DNA from: Sphaerisporangium sp040685555
GTDB taxonomy: Bacteria > Actinomycetota > Actinomycetes > Streptosporangiales > Streptosporangiaceae
Assembly: GCF_040685555.1 (NCBI RefSeq)
Contig: NZ_JBFBIK010000013.1
Coordinates: 30,030-94,029, forward strand
Reading direction: 5' to 3'
DNA: 64,000 nt
Positions 33,572 to 42,080 of this stretch are shown one piece after another; position 1 is the stretch's first letter, and every line of letters starts with the position of its first letter. Below the pieces are notes generated by a model. That model did no database searches. It was not told where the DNA came from and saw nothing but the letters and a program-made list of their open reading frames with translations. Position numbers and translations under genes: made by a program.

Positions 33572-35176
33572 GTGATGGGCGGGCTGGTTCTGCGCGGGGC
33601 GACCGTGGTCGACGGCACGGGCGCGCCCGCGCACGTCGCGGACGTCACCGTGAGCGGCGGACGGATCGCCGCCATCGCCTCGCCGGGAGCGGGCGGCTCC
33701 GGCCGGATCCTCGACGCGGACGGGCTCATCCTGGCGCCCGGCTTCGTCGACATGCACGCCCACTCCGACCTGGCCCTGCTGTCGGATCCTGGCCATCTGG
33801 CCAAGGTCGGCCAGGGCGTCACCTGCGAGGTCCTCGGGCAGGACGGGCTGTCGTACGCGCCCGTCGACGACACCACGCTCGCGCAGCTCCGCCGGCAGCT
33901 CGCCGGGTGGAACGGCGACCCCGGCGGGTTCGACTGGGACTGGCGGTCGGTCGGCGAGTACCTCGCGAGGCTCGACCGCGGCATCGCCGTCAACGCCTGC
34001 TACCTCGTGCCGCAGGGCACGGTGCGCATGCTGGCCATGGGCTGGGACGCGCGGCCCGCCACCGAGGCCGAGCTGGAACGGCAGAAGACGCTGGTCGCCG
34101 AGGCCATGGCCGAGGGCGCGGTCGGCATGTCCAGCGGGCTCACCTACACCCCCGGCATGTACGCGGGCGACGACGAGCTGGTCGAGCTGTGCCGGGTCGT
34201 CGCCCGGCTCGGCGGCTACTACTCCCCGCACCACCGCTCGTACGGCGCGGGCGCGCTGGAGGCGTACGCCGAGATGGTGGCGGTGTCGCGCGCGTCCGGC
34301 TGCCCGCTGCACCTCGCCCACGCGACGATGAACTTCGCCGTCAACGCCGGCCGTGCCGGGGAGCTCCTGAGCCTGCTCGACACCGCGATCGCCGATGGCT
34401 GCGACATCACCCTGGACACCTATCCGTACCTGCCCGGCTCGACCACGCTCGCCGCGCTGCTGCCGAGCTGGGCGTCCGAGGGCGGCCCCGACCACACCCT
34501 GGCCCGGCTCCGCGACCCCGTGACGGCCGAGCGCGTCCGGCGCGTCATGGAGGAGGACGGCTCCGACGGCTGCCACGGGGTGCCCGTCGACTGGGACACC
34601 ATCCAGATCTCCGGCACCCGCTCGCCCGCCCTCGCCGATCGCGTCGGCCGTACGGTCGCCCGGCTCGCCGCCGACTCCGGCCGCGCGCCCTTCGAGGTCT
34701 ACCGCGAGCAGCTCGTCGACGACGAGCTCGGCACCACGATCCTGCAGCTCGTGGGCAACGAGGAGAACGTGCGGGCCATCATGAGGCACCCCGCCCACAC
34801 GTGCGGCAGCGACGGCCTGCTCACCGGCGCGAGGCCGCATCCCCGGGCGTGGGGCTCCTTTCCCCGCTACCTCGGCCACTACGTGCGGGAGCAGGGCGTG
34901 CTCACGCTGGAGGAGTGCGTCGCCCACCTCACCGGCAACGCCGCGAGGCGGCTGAAGCTCGTCGAACGGGGGCTGGTCAGACCCGGATACCACGCCGACC
35001 TGGTGCTGTTCGACCCGCTCACGGTCGGCGACGCGGCCACCTTCGACGACCCCCGCCGGCAGCCCACCGGCATCCCGTACGTCTTCGTGGCCGGCGTCCC
35101 CGTCATCGCCGACGGCCACCCCACCGGCGCCCTCCCCGGCAGAGCACTACGCCACACCCCCGGCGGCACCCTCTGA
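33572..35176 (+). CDS. N-acyl-D-amino-acid deacylase (amidohydrolase family 3)
   Basis: 534 residues from GTG 33572 (in-frame ATG at 33575). Metal-dependent amidohydrolase: GFVDMHAHSDLALL with the HxH pair, GMSSGLTYTPGMYA, YYSPHHRSYG, LHLAHATMNF, catalytic Asp in THTCGSDGLL-like AHTCGSDGLLTG, and the C-terminal PGYHADLVLFDP. Family members hydrolyse N-acyl-D-amino acids or related N-acyl compounds in the cytoplasm. It begins 25 bases after the flavohaemoglobin-type gene, possibly the same transcript. Confidence 0.87.
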   Translation: MMGGLVLRGATVVDGTGAPAHVADVTVSGGRIAAIASPGAGGSGRILDADGLILAPGFVDMHAHSDLALLSDPGHLAKVGQGVTCEVLGQDGLSYAPVDDTTLAQLRRQLAGWNGDPGGFDWDWRSVGEYLARLDRGIAVNACYLVPQGTVRMLAMGWDARPATEAELERQKTLVAEAMAEGAVGMSSGLTYTPGMYAGDDELVELCRVVARLGGYYSPHHRSYGAGALEAYAEMVAVSRASGCPLHLAHATMNFAVNAGRAGELLSLLDTAIADGCDITLDTYPYLPGSTTLAALLPSWASEGGPDHTLARLRDPVTAERVRRVMEEDGSDGCHGVPVDWDTIQISGTRSPALADRVGRTVARLAADSGRAPFEVYREQLVDDELGTTILQLVGNEENVRAIMRHPAHTCGSDGLLTGARPHPRAWGSFPRYLGHYVREQGVLTLEECVAHLTGNAARRLKLVERGLVRPGYHADLVLFDPLTVGDAATFDDPRRQPTGIPYVFVAGVPVIADGHPTGALPGRALRHTPGGTL

Positions 35177-35256
35177 GGGTCTCGCTCACACCCGGGGTAC
35201 GCGCTGCCGCGCGTCGGTGACGAGCGTGCCGCCGCGGCAGGTGGGCGAAGCGGCCA

Positions 35257-35286
35257 CATTTGAGCGCTCAAGTGAACCGGTAAACT
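35257..35286 (+). promoter_or_regulatory. Operator and promoter of the marR gene
   Basis: Near-perfect 18-bp palindrome at 35257-35274 with a perfect core TTGAGCGCTCAA, overlapping the -35 region. TAAACT at 35281-35286 fits a -10 and ends 6 bases before the GTG at 35293, so the transcript is probably leaderless. The position suits autorepression by MarR. Confidence 0.6.
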
Positions 35287-35292
35287 GAGGGG

Positions 35293-35769
35293 GTGAGCGA
35301 GACGCGGTGGCTGGATGAGGACGAGCAGAGGACCTGGCGCACCTTCCTCTGGGCCTCGCAGCTCCTGCACGAGTCCCTCGACCGGCAGCTCCAGCGTGAC
35401 GCCGCGATGCCGCACACGTACTACATGATCCTGGCGATGCTGTCGGAGGCGCCCGGGCGATCGATGACGATGACCGAGCTGGCCCAGCTGGTGCGCTCGT
35501 CGGCCAGCCGGCTCTCGCACGCCGTCGCCAAGCTGGAGGCGCAGGGGTGGGTGCGCCGGGAGAAGCGTCCCGGCGACGGCCGCACCACCGTGGCCACGCT
35601 CACCGGCGAGGGCTTCGCCGCCCTCTCGGAGGCGGCCCCGGGGCACGTCGAGGAGGTACGCCGGGTGCTGTTCGACCGGCTCACCCCCGAGCAGGTCCGG
35701 CAACTGCACGACATCTTCGGGGCCGTGCTCACCAACCTGAACACAACGGACGGCTGCTCACCAACCTGA
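35293..35769 (+). CDS. MarR-family transcriptional regulator (3' end disturbed)
   Basis: 158 residues from GTG 35293. Winged helix with MTMTELAQLVRSSASRLSHAVAKLEAQGWV and wing RREKRPGDGRTTVATLTGEG. The C-terminal helix ends in LHDIFGAVLTNLNTTDG, where a 29-bp tandem repeat begins and throws the frame into an early stop. Sequence after the assembly gap reads LLTGLDAADGCRPS then TGA, a plausible original C-terminus. The stop as given may therefore be a repeat or assembly effect. It carries its own palindrome upstream; target genes may be itself and neighbours. Confidence 0.8.
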   Translation: MSETRWLDEDEQRTWRTFLWASQLLHESLDRQLQRDAAMPHTYYMILAMLSEAPGRSMTMTELAQLVRSSASRLSHAVAKLEAQGWVRREKRPGDGRTTVATLTGEGFAALSEAAPGHVEEVRRVLFDRLTPEQVRQLHDIFGAVLTNLNTTDGCSPT

Positions 35770-35810
35770 ACACAACGGACGGCTGCTCACCAACCTGAAC
35801 ACAACGGACG
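35731..35810 (+). repeat. 29-bp tandem minisatellite at the end of marR
   Basis: Copies begin at 35731, 35760 and 35789 (unit starts ACCAACCTGAACACAACGG), identical as far as they can be read; the third runs into the gap. After the gap (35905 onward) a diverged relative with about 7 mismatches in 29 is found, nearly all A-to-G. Length 29 shifts the reading frame at each copy. Confidence 0.9.
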
Positions 35811-35904
35811 NNNNNNNNNNNNNNNNNNNNNNNNNNNNNNNNNNNNNNNNNNNNNNNNNNNNNNNNNNNNNNNNNNNNNNNNNNNNNNNNNNNNNNNNNN
35901 NNNN
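35811..35904. other. Assembly gap (94 N)
   Basis: Run of 94 unknown bases inside the minisatellite. The repeat probably caused the assembly break, and the true number of copies is unknown. Confidence 0.98.
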
Positions 35905-35981
35905 CGGACGGCTGCTGACCGGCCTGGACGCGGCGGACGGGTGCCGGCCGAGTTGAGCATGATGGGTCTGGTGCCGGCCGG

Positions 35982-36375
35982 TCAGGGAAGGACGCGGCCG
36001 ACCACGCGGGCGTACATGCGGCCGGGGCTCGCGACCGACGGTGGGGTGAGGAAGCCGGGGAGCATGGGAAGGTCGACCGCGAAGGGCTGCAGACGCTCGT
36101 AGAGGGTGTTCGCGTCGGGGGGCCGGTTCTCGGGTTTCTTCTCCAGCAGCTCGGTGATCAGCCGGTTCAGCTCCTCGGGCATGCCCGGTATCTCCGGCGG
36201 CGTCTCGTTCACCTGCTTCTCGAACACGGCGTACTCCGTGGGCCCGGCGAACAGCTGCCGCCCGGTCAGCGGCCACCTTGCGGTCGAGATGCTTGTCCTG
36301 GCCGCCGTAGACGGCGCCCATGCCGCCCTGGCCGAGGGGCAGGTCGTCAAGCACATACCGGTCGCCGATGACCAT
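35982..36375 (-). pseudogene. Internally deleted Ser/Thr protein kinase
   Basis: ATG 36375 has a strong ribosome site (AGGAGGGG) and starts MVIGDRYVLDDLPLGQGGMGAVYGG, the glycine loop of a PknB-type kinase. After DRKVA the frame breaks, and a second frame continues with LTGRQLFAGPTEYAVFEKQV, LLEKKPENRPPDANTLYERL, typical of the end of the C-lobe. The Lys of VAxK, HRD, DFG and activation loop are gone: roughly 500 bases deleted with a frameshift. It cannot be an active kinase. It lies downstream of the methylase on the same strand. Confidence 0.8.
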
Positions 36376-36412
36376 TCGCCCCTCCTGACGATCTATCGGG
36401 GAAAATACACCC

Positions 36413-38362
36413 TTAACCGTTGGGCCGCAGATGGCCGCCGACAAGACCGTCAAAGCCTAGCCGGATGAGCGTCTCTCCCAGCGCTGTCGTCTCGCGCAGC
36501 CGGTCCTCCAGGGCGAGCAGCTCGCGGAAGGCCCTGCCGTACACCTGCTGCTCGGAGAGGGAGAGCCTCGGGATCCGCACCCGGCGGGCGTCGACCCGGC
36601 TCGCGCCCGAATACGCCCGCGCCGCGCCGGACGTGCCGGCGTAGCGCAGGTATCCGGCCAGGAAGTCGGGATCCATGCGCTCGCGGTCGACCCGGTAGAG
36701 GTGGAGCTGGGGTCCGAGCACGGCGCCGCCCTCGGCGACGGTGCGGGCGGCGGTCTCGGCGGTGGTGTTGGTGGCGACGACGTCCCCGGCCGCAAGCACG
36801 ACGTGGCCCTGGTCGTGCGAGGTGCGGCCGGAGGGCCCGCCTCCGGTGGCGAGGTCGGCGGCGGTCAGCACCGGCAGGTCACCGGTTCCCGCCGGCATCC
36901 TCGGCGGCCCCTGCTGAATCGTGACCAGCCCGGCCCTGACCAGCTCGCCGACGGTCGTGCTCGGCAGGTCGCGCGCCTCGGCGAGCGGCGCGATGCCGGG
37001 CAGCGCCCCCGGCAGCGCGGCCACCACGGCGCGGAAGCGGTCCTCCACCGCGACGAACCCGAGGGCCGGATCCTCCTCGCGCCGGTGCGGGCGGTGCCGC
37101 GCCGGGCTGAGGTCGACCTCGTCGTCGAGCAGGTCGATGATGCGGACGGCCTGGGCGGTGCCGGGCGGCTCGGACTCGGGGTCGGCCTTGAACGCGCGCC
37201 AGGCGGCCTCGACGGTCGAAAGGCTGTCGGTCGCGTCCATCATCAGCACCAGGGACGGCGGCCGCTCGCCGGCTTCAGGGCGGCGCAGGAGCCACAGGTC
37301 GGGGCCGCCGGCCGAAAGCGTGACCACCGCGCGCAGCGCGCCGGCCCGCAGCAGGTTGCCCCGGATCCGTTTGCCGGGGCGGCGGCTCGCCGCGGCGGCG
37401 GGCATGAGGATGGCGACCAGGCCGCCGGGACGGGCATGGGCCAGGCAGTGCTGCACCCAGGCGAGCTCCGACTCCCCGCGCGGCGGCAGGCCGTACTCCC
37501 AGCGGGGGTCTCCGGTCAGCTCCTCGTAGCCCCACGCCCGCTCGTTGAACGGCGGGTCGCAGACCACGATGTCGGCGCGCAGGTCGGGGAAGCCGTCGAG
37601 CCGGAGCGAGTCGCCGGCGACGACCTTCGCGCGCGCGTCGCGCAGCAGCAGTCGTACGGCCGTGAGCAGCGCCGCGGTCTCGCCGCTCTCCTGTCCGAGC
37701 ACGCCGGCCCCTGCGAAGGGCAGCAGGAGGCCGCCGCCGACGCCGCACGCGGGGTCGAAGACGGTGCCGGTGTCGCCGGTCGTGCCGGCTTCGAGGCGGG
37801 CCAGCCGCGCCACCTGCTCGGCGATGCCGGCCCGCGTGACGGAGAGCTGCCGGGAATGGGCCTCGACGTAACGCTCAAGGAGCAGCTCGAAGGCGGCGAG
37901 CGGCCCGTTCTCCGCGGCCAGGTCGGCGACCAGCCGGTAGAGCCGGGCGTCGATCAGCCCCCAGTCGACCGGCACGGGCAGGTCGGCCGTCGCGGTGGCG
38001 GCGGCCTGGTGGAGCCGCTTGGCCGGCTCGGGACTCCGGGCGACCGCCTTCCAGCCGTCGGGCTCGCGTCGCAGGTAGAGCAGGAAGGCTCCCGCGCACC
38101 CGACCAGGTCGCCGAGCCGCAGGTCGTCACCGGCGGCGCGTAACCGCTGCCAGACGCGGTCGCCCAGCGACATCTCGTAGGATTTGCCATTGCGGCGCAG
38201 CCAGTCCTCGACCTCGGGGAGGGAGAACAGCGGGCTCGCGGCCGTGCCGCCCACAGGCTGGGGAAAGTCGTCGTAGCGGCGTCGCCAGTTGCTCACCGCC
38301 GCGCGCCCGACGTCGGCGAGCCGGGCGATGTCGCCTGCGTTCAACATGGCGTCGTGTCCCAT
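36413..38362 (-). CDS. Solitary N6-adenine DNA methylase with HTH and specificity-like domains
   Basis: 649 residues from ATG 38362. An N-terminal helix-turn-helix (GDIARLADVGRAAVSNWRRR, 10-30) is followed by an HsdM-type methylase: motif I FDPACGVGGG at 202-210 and motif IV DPPF at 269-272 in IVVCDPPFNERAWGYEEL. The tail (about 450-649) has a type I specificity-like target region, VGELVRAGLVTIQQGPPRM and VVLAAGDVVATNTT, ending in a helical spacer RAFRELLALEDRL. No restriction subunit is nearby. It may be an orphan regulatory or protective methylase. A strong promoter lies at 38442-38470. Confidence 0.82.
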   Translation of the reverse strand: MGHDAMLNAGDIARLADVGRAAVSNWRRRYDDFPQPVGGTAASPLFSLPEVEDWLRRNGKSYEMSLGDRVWQRLRAAGDDLRLGDLVGCAGAFLLYLRREPDGWKAVARSPEPAKRLHQAAATATADLPVPVDWGLIDARLYRLVADLAAENGPLAAFELLLERYVEAHSRQLSVTRAGIAEQVARLARLEAGTTGDTGTVFDPACGVGGGLLLPFAGAGVLGQESGETAALLTAVRLLLRDARAKVVAGDSLRLDGFPDLRADIVVCDPPFNERAWGYEELTGDPRWEYGLPPRGESELAWVQHCLAHARPGGLVAILMPAAAASRRPGKRIRGNLLRAGALRAVVTLSAGGPDLWLLRRPEAGERPPSLVLMMDATDSLSTVEAAWRAFKADPESEPPGTAQAVRIIDLLDDEVDLSPARHRPHRREEDPALGFVAVEDRFRAVVAALPGALPGIAPLAEARDLPSTTVGELVRAGLVTIQQGPPRMPAGTGDLPVLTAADLATGGGPSGRTSHDQGHVVLAAGDVVATNTTAETAARTVAEGGAVLGPQLHLYRVDRERMDPDFLAGYLRYAGTSGAARAYSGASRVDARRVRIPRLSLSEQQVYGRAFRELLALEDRLRETTALGETLIRLGFDGLVGGHLRPNG

Positions 38363-38441
38363 TCGCGTCGCATCTCCCTGCTCGGGGTTCACCTCGGCTC
38401 CCCACGGCCAGATTAGTCCACCATGCCGCTGCAATCCACCA

Positions 38442-38470
38442 ATTATATGGTTGTGAAGTGTTTCAACCAA
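38442..38470 (-). promoter_or_regulatory. Promoter of the methylase gene
   Basis: On the minus strand: TTGGTT (-35), exactly 17 bases, TATAAT (-10, perfect), giving a leader of about 70 bases. Within it lies an inverted repeat TGGTTG-N10-CAACCA at 38448-38469, spanning the spacer and -35, a candidate operator that would also touch the divergent PP2C promoter. Confidence 0.6.
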
Positions 38471-38485
38471 TGATTTACTGAGGCC

Positions 38486-39223
38486 ATGTCGAACAACGCG
38501 TCGTTCACGTTGCGTTACGCGGCTCGCACCGACGTCGGCCTGCGCCGCCAGCAGAACGAAGACTCGGTGTACGCCGGTCCCCGTCTTCTCGCCGTAGCCG
38601 ACGGGATGGGCGGGCACAGCCACGGCGAGGTGGCCAGCGCGACCGTCATCGCCACGATGTCCGCTCTGGACAGCGACCCCCCCAGCGCCGACCTGCTCGG
38701 ATCGATGGAGACCACGATCACCGAGGCCGACCGGCGGCTGAAGGACATGGCGGGGCGCGATCCCAAGCTCACCGGCATGGGCACGACCCTCACCGCCATG
38801 CTCTGGGACGGTGCGCGCTTCGCGCTCGCGCACATCGGCGACTCCCGTGCTTACATGCTCCGCGACGGCTACCTCTACCAGATCACGCGCGACCACACCC
38901 TGGTCCAGTCGCTCGTGGACGACGGGCAGATGACGCCCGAGCAGGCCGCCGCGCATCCCCGCCGCTCCCTGCTGATGCGGGCGCTCGGCGGGAGCGGGTC
39001 CGTCGAGCCCGACCTCTCGATGCGTGAGGCGCGCCCGGGCGACCGCTACCTGATCTGCTCCGACGGGCTGAGCGGCGTGGTCGGCCCGCAGGCGCTGCAC
39101 GAGACGCTGACCACGGTGACCGATCTGGGCGAGGCCGCCCAGCGGCTCATCGATCTCGCCAAGGAGGGCGGCGGCCCCGACAACATCACCTGCGTCGTGG
39201 CCGAGGTGCTGACCGGCACCTGA
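38486..39223 (+). CDS. PP2C-family Ser/Thr protein phosphatase
   Basis: 245 residues with the bacterial PP2C motifs: RTDVGLRRQQNEDSVY, LLAVADGMGGHSHGEVAS, GMGTTLTAMLW, LAHIGDSRAYML, ICSDGLSG and GGPDNITCVVAEV. The metal-binding aspartates are in place. It removes phosphate from Ser/Thr and would counter PknB-type kinases; the nearby kinase is destroyed, so its partner must lie elsewhere. It lies divergent from the methylase, with no membrane tail. Confidence 0.9.
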   Translation: MSNNASFTLRYAARTDVGLRRQQNEDSVYAGPRLLAVADGMGGHSHGEVASATVIATMSALDSDPPSADLLGSMETTITEADRRLKDMAGRDPKLTGMGTTLTAMLWDGARFALAHIGDSRAYMLRDGYLYQITRDHTLVQSLVDDGQMTPEQAAAHPRRSLLMRALGGSGSVEPDLSMREARPGDRYLICSDGLSGVVGPQALHETLTTVTDLGEAAQRLIDLAKEGGGPDNITCVVAEVLTGT

Positions 39224-39280
39224 GCTCCAGCGCCTGTAAGACCCGTTCAAACCTCCGCAATCCGGGTAGCAAGCAGTGCC

Positions 39281-40174
39281 GTGCCCCAAGCTGCAGTGAT
39301 TGTGAACCCGACCAAGGTGTCCGAGATGGACCGCCACCGCGCCGAGGTGACGGCCGAGCTGGCGCGTCACGGGTGGGACGAGCCGCTGTGGATCGAGACG
39401 ACGGCCGAGGACCCCGGCGTGGGCATGGCCAAGCAGGCCGTGGCCGAGGGGGCCGAGCTGGTTTTCGCCTCCGGCGGCGACGGCACCGTGCGCGCGTGCG
39501 TCGAGGGCCTGATGGGCACCGGTGTGCCGCTGGCCATCCTGTCCGTCGGCACCGGCAACCTGCTGGCCCGCAACCTCAAGCTCCCCGGCACGCTGGCGGA
39601 CGCCATCCGCACCGGGGTGGAGGGCGAGACGCGGGCGATCGACGTCGGCGCCATCGACGGCCGTCCGTTCGTCGTCATGGCGGGCATCGGCCTGGACGCC
39701 TCCATGGCGCACAGCACGAGCGACGGCGCCAAGGCCAAGATCGGCTGGCTCGCCTACGTGGGCGGGCTGGCCAAGCACCTTCGTGACCGGCCGTTCCAGG
39801 TCACGCTCTGCCTGGACGGGCGTACGACGCTGCGCAGGCGGGCGATGATGGTGCTGATCGGCAACGTCGGCCAGCTCCAGGGCGGCCTGCGCCTGCTGCC
39901 CGACGCCCAGCCCGACGACGGGCACCTGGACATCCTCATCCTGGCCCCGCGCACCCCGATGGACTGGCTGCGCGTGGCCGGCCATGTTCTCACGCGGTCC
40001 CAGCGCTACGACCGGCGCGCGGAGCGGTACACCGCCGCCCGGATGCAGATCGACGTCGACCCCGCCGTCCTGCACGAGTGCGACGGCGACCCCATCGGCT
40101 ACGGCACCAGCATGTCGATCGAGACGAGCCCCAAGGCGCTGCTGCTGCGGACGCCCCGCGAAACGGAGGGCTGA
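39281..40174 (+). CDS. Diacylglycerol-kinase-family lipid kinase
   Basis: 297 residues from GTG 39281. DAGK catalytic domain with VNPTKVSEMD, the nucleotide-binding SGGDGTVRACVEGL, and SVGTGNLLARNL, then YegS-like C-terminal domain (GLDASMAHSTSDGAKAKIGWLAYVGG, DDGHLDILIL). It phosphorylates diacylglycerol or a related lipid. It lies 4 bases before the YihY gene and just upstream of two PAP2 phosphatases, so the run looks devoted to lipid phosphate turnover. Confidence 0.87.
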   Translation: MPQAAVIVNPTKVSEMDRHRAEVTAELARHGWDEPLWIETTAEDPGVGMAKQAVAEGAELVFASGGDGTVRACVEGLMGTGVPLAILSVGTGNLLARNLKLPGTLADAIRTGVEGETRAIDVGAIDGRPFVVMAGIGLDASMAHSTSDGAKAKIGWLAYVGGLAKHLRDRPFQVTLCLDGRTTLRRRAMMVLIGNVGQLQGGLRLLPDAQPDDGHLDILILAPRTPMDWLRVAGHVLTRSQRYDRRAERYTAARMQIDVDPAVLHECDGDPIGYGTSMSIETSPKALLLRTPRETEG

Positions 40175-40177
40175 CCC

Positions 40178-41191
40178 ATGGGCACGGCCACCACGGTGCC
40201 GCAGACGAGGTCGATGAGCGGCGAGGAGCTCAGCGCAGACGACGCCTGGGTGACGCTGCGCCGGTACGGCGGATGGCACCTCGTCCGCGACTCGTTCATC
40301 CGGTTCAGGTACGGCGACGGCTTCAGCCACTCGCGGGCGCTGGCCTTCCAGATCTGCCTGGCGATCATCCCCGGCGCCATCGCCGCCGTCGGGCTCAGCT
40401 CAGTGCTCCACCAGGAGGAGCTCGGGCAGGTCATGCAGCTGATCATTCGCCAGTTCGCCTCTGGCTCCGGTGAGGAGGTCATCAAGGACGCCCTCGCGGT
40501 GGGCCAGCGGCACGCCGGCGACGGCGGTGCCATCGCCCTGTGGTTCGGCCTCGGAACGGCCGTGGTCGGGCTGACCACCGCCATGGCCCAGATCGAGCGC
40601 GGCGCCAACCGAATCTACGGCGTGGAGCGCGACAGCCCGTTCCGTCGCAAGTACACCAAGGCCGTGCTGATGGCCCTCACGGCAGGCTCGCTGATGACCC
40701 TGGGCTTCGTGATCATGGTGGGCGGCAAGGCCATCGGCCTGGCGATCGCGCAGGTGTACGACTGGGGCGACACGGCGACCATGGCGTGGACGGTGCTGCG
40801 GTGGCCGGTCGGCTTCCTGCTCGCCGTGCTTTCGGCCTCGGTGCTGTTCCGTGCCGCGCCCCGGCGCAAGCAGCCTGGGCACACCTGGCTCGCGGCCGGG
40901 GCGATCGTCGCCCTGACGCTTTGGATCCTGTTCACCTGGGCACTGGCGTTCTATATCGAAAAGAGCGGGTCGTTCGGCGCGACGTACGGACCGCTGACCG
41001 CCGTGATGGCGCTGATGCTGTGGTCGCTGCTCAGCTCCATAGCGCTGTTCCTCGGTCTGTCCTTCGCGGCGCAACTGGAGGCGTGCCGCGGGGGGACGGG
41101 CGGCCCGATCAAGGCCGACCCCGGCCCCGCGGGCAGCCGTACGAAAGACGCGGAACTTACGAAGCCTGATCCGGGGGGATGCGGGCAGTGA
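40178..41191 (+). CDS. YihY/BrkB-family inner-membrane protein
   Basis: 337 residues with six hydrophobic helices and the family motifs YGDGFSHSRALAFQICLAIIPG and GLTTAMAQIERGANRIYGV, SFGATYGPLTAVMALMLWSLLSS. YihY/BrkB proteins are widespread, and their role (envelope transport or flippase-like) is not settled. It starts 4 bases after the lipid kinase gene. Confidence 0.87.
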   Translation: MGTATTVPQTRSMSGEELSADDAWVTLRRYGGWHLVRDSFIRFRYGDGFSHSRALAFQICLAIIPGAIAAVGLSSVLHQEELGQVMQLIIRQFASGSGEEVIKDALAVGQRHAGDGGAIALWFGLGTAVVGLTTAMAQIERGANRIYGVERDSPFRRKYTKAVLMALTAGSLMTLGFVIMVGGKAIGLAIAQVYDWGDTATMAWTVLRWPVGFLLAVLSASVLFRAAPRRKQPGHTWLAAGAIVALTLWILFTWALAFYIEKSGSFGATYGPLTAVMALMLWSLLSSIALFLGLSFAAQLEACRGGTGGPIKADPGPAGSRTKDAELTKPDPGGCGQ

Positions 41192-41249
41192 TGAGCACGT
41201 TCCGGGCCGCTCGGGGGAGCGGAACCGGTATGGGAAGGGAACGGCGTAC

Positions 41250-42080
41250 GTGAACGCAACACAGGAGGCCGGGCCGGGCACGCGCGGATCGTGGTTCGGC
41301 GGGGGCAAGAACGGATGGTTCGGGGACCGGTTCGACCCGGACAGGCGGCTGGGCCTGCGGCTCACGCTGGCGTCGGGCGCGGTCATCCTCGTCCTGATCC
41401 CGTTCACGCTCCTGCTGGTTCTCGTGGAGACCTCGTTCGGGCCGCTCAACCGGCTCGACGAGGGCGCGGCGAACACGCTGCACACCTACGCGGTGGCGCA
41501 TCCCGCCTGGGTGAGCTTCCTGCGGCTCTGGACCGACGTCTTCGGCCCGGGTACCTGGCGGGTGCTGATCGGGCTGGCGGCGGCCTGGCTGGTCTACCGG
41601 CGTGCCCCCCGGCTCGCGGCCTGGGCGGTCACGACGATCACGGTCGGCGGGCTGCTCGGGCTCGGGCTCAAGGTACTCGTCGCCCGCGCCCGTCCCCACC
41701 TGCCGAACCCCGTCGACCTGGCGCCCGGCTCGTCGTTCCCCTCCGGGCACGCGGTCAACGTGACGCTCGGCGTCGGCGTGCTGATCCTCCTGCTCCTGCC
41801 CGTCCTGAGCCACCGTCAGAGGGTGGTGGCGTGGATCGTCGGCGCGGTGATCGTCGTCGGCGTGGCCTACACGCGGGTCGCGCTCGGCGTGCACTGGGTC
41901 AGCGACGTCGTGGCGGGCGTGGTGTTCGGCATCGCGGTCGTCGCGGCGACGACGGCCGCGTTCGAGACCTGGCGTCGTGAAATGGGACGCCGCCCCTCCG
42001 AGCCGCACCGAGAGGGTGTCGAGCCGGAGGCCAAGAAGGATATCTCCCCGAAGGGAAGTGCACATGGTCACGGACACTAG
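41250..42080 (+). CDS. PAP2-family membrane phosphatase (first of two)
   Basis: 276 residues with the three-part PAP2 signature: KVLVARARP, SSFPSGHAVNVTLG and RVALGVHWVSDVVAG, among about five or six helices. It dephosphorylates lipid phosphates such as phosphatidate or undecaprenyl pyrophosphate on the outer membrane face. It is followed by a second PAP2 gene with a 17-base overlap. The His-rich end (SAHGHGH) is unusual and may bind metal. Confidence 0.88.
   Translation: MNATQEAGPGTRGSWFGGGKNGWFGDRFDPDRRLGLRLTLASGAVILVLIPFTLLLVLVETSFGPLNRLDEGAANTLHTYAVAHPAWVSFLRLWTDVFGPGTWRVLIGLAAAWLVYRRAPRLAAWAVTTITVGGLLGLGLKVLVARARPHLPNPVDLAPGSSFPSGHAVNVTLGVGVLILLLLPVLSHRQRVVAWIVGAVIVVGVAYTRVALGVHWVSDVVAGVVFGIAVVAATTAAFETWRREMGRRPSEPHREGVEPEAKKDISPKGSAHGHGH

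Noticed and set aside
33512..35119. Minus-strand frame of 535 codons opposite the deacylase
   Set aside because: Low-complexity Val/Gly/Arg/Asp composition, no motifs; the plus strand encodes a clear amidohydrolase with all metal ligands.
35731..35810. CRISPR-like repeat
   Set aside because: The 29-bp units are head to tail with no spacers and lie in coding sequence, so this is a minisatellite.
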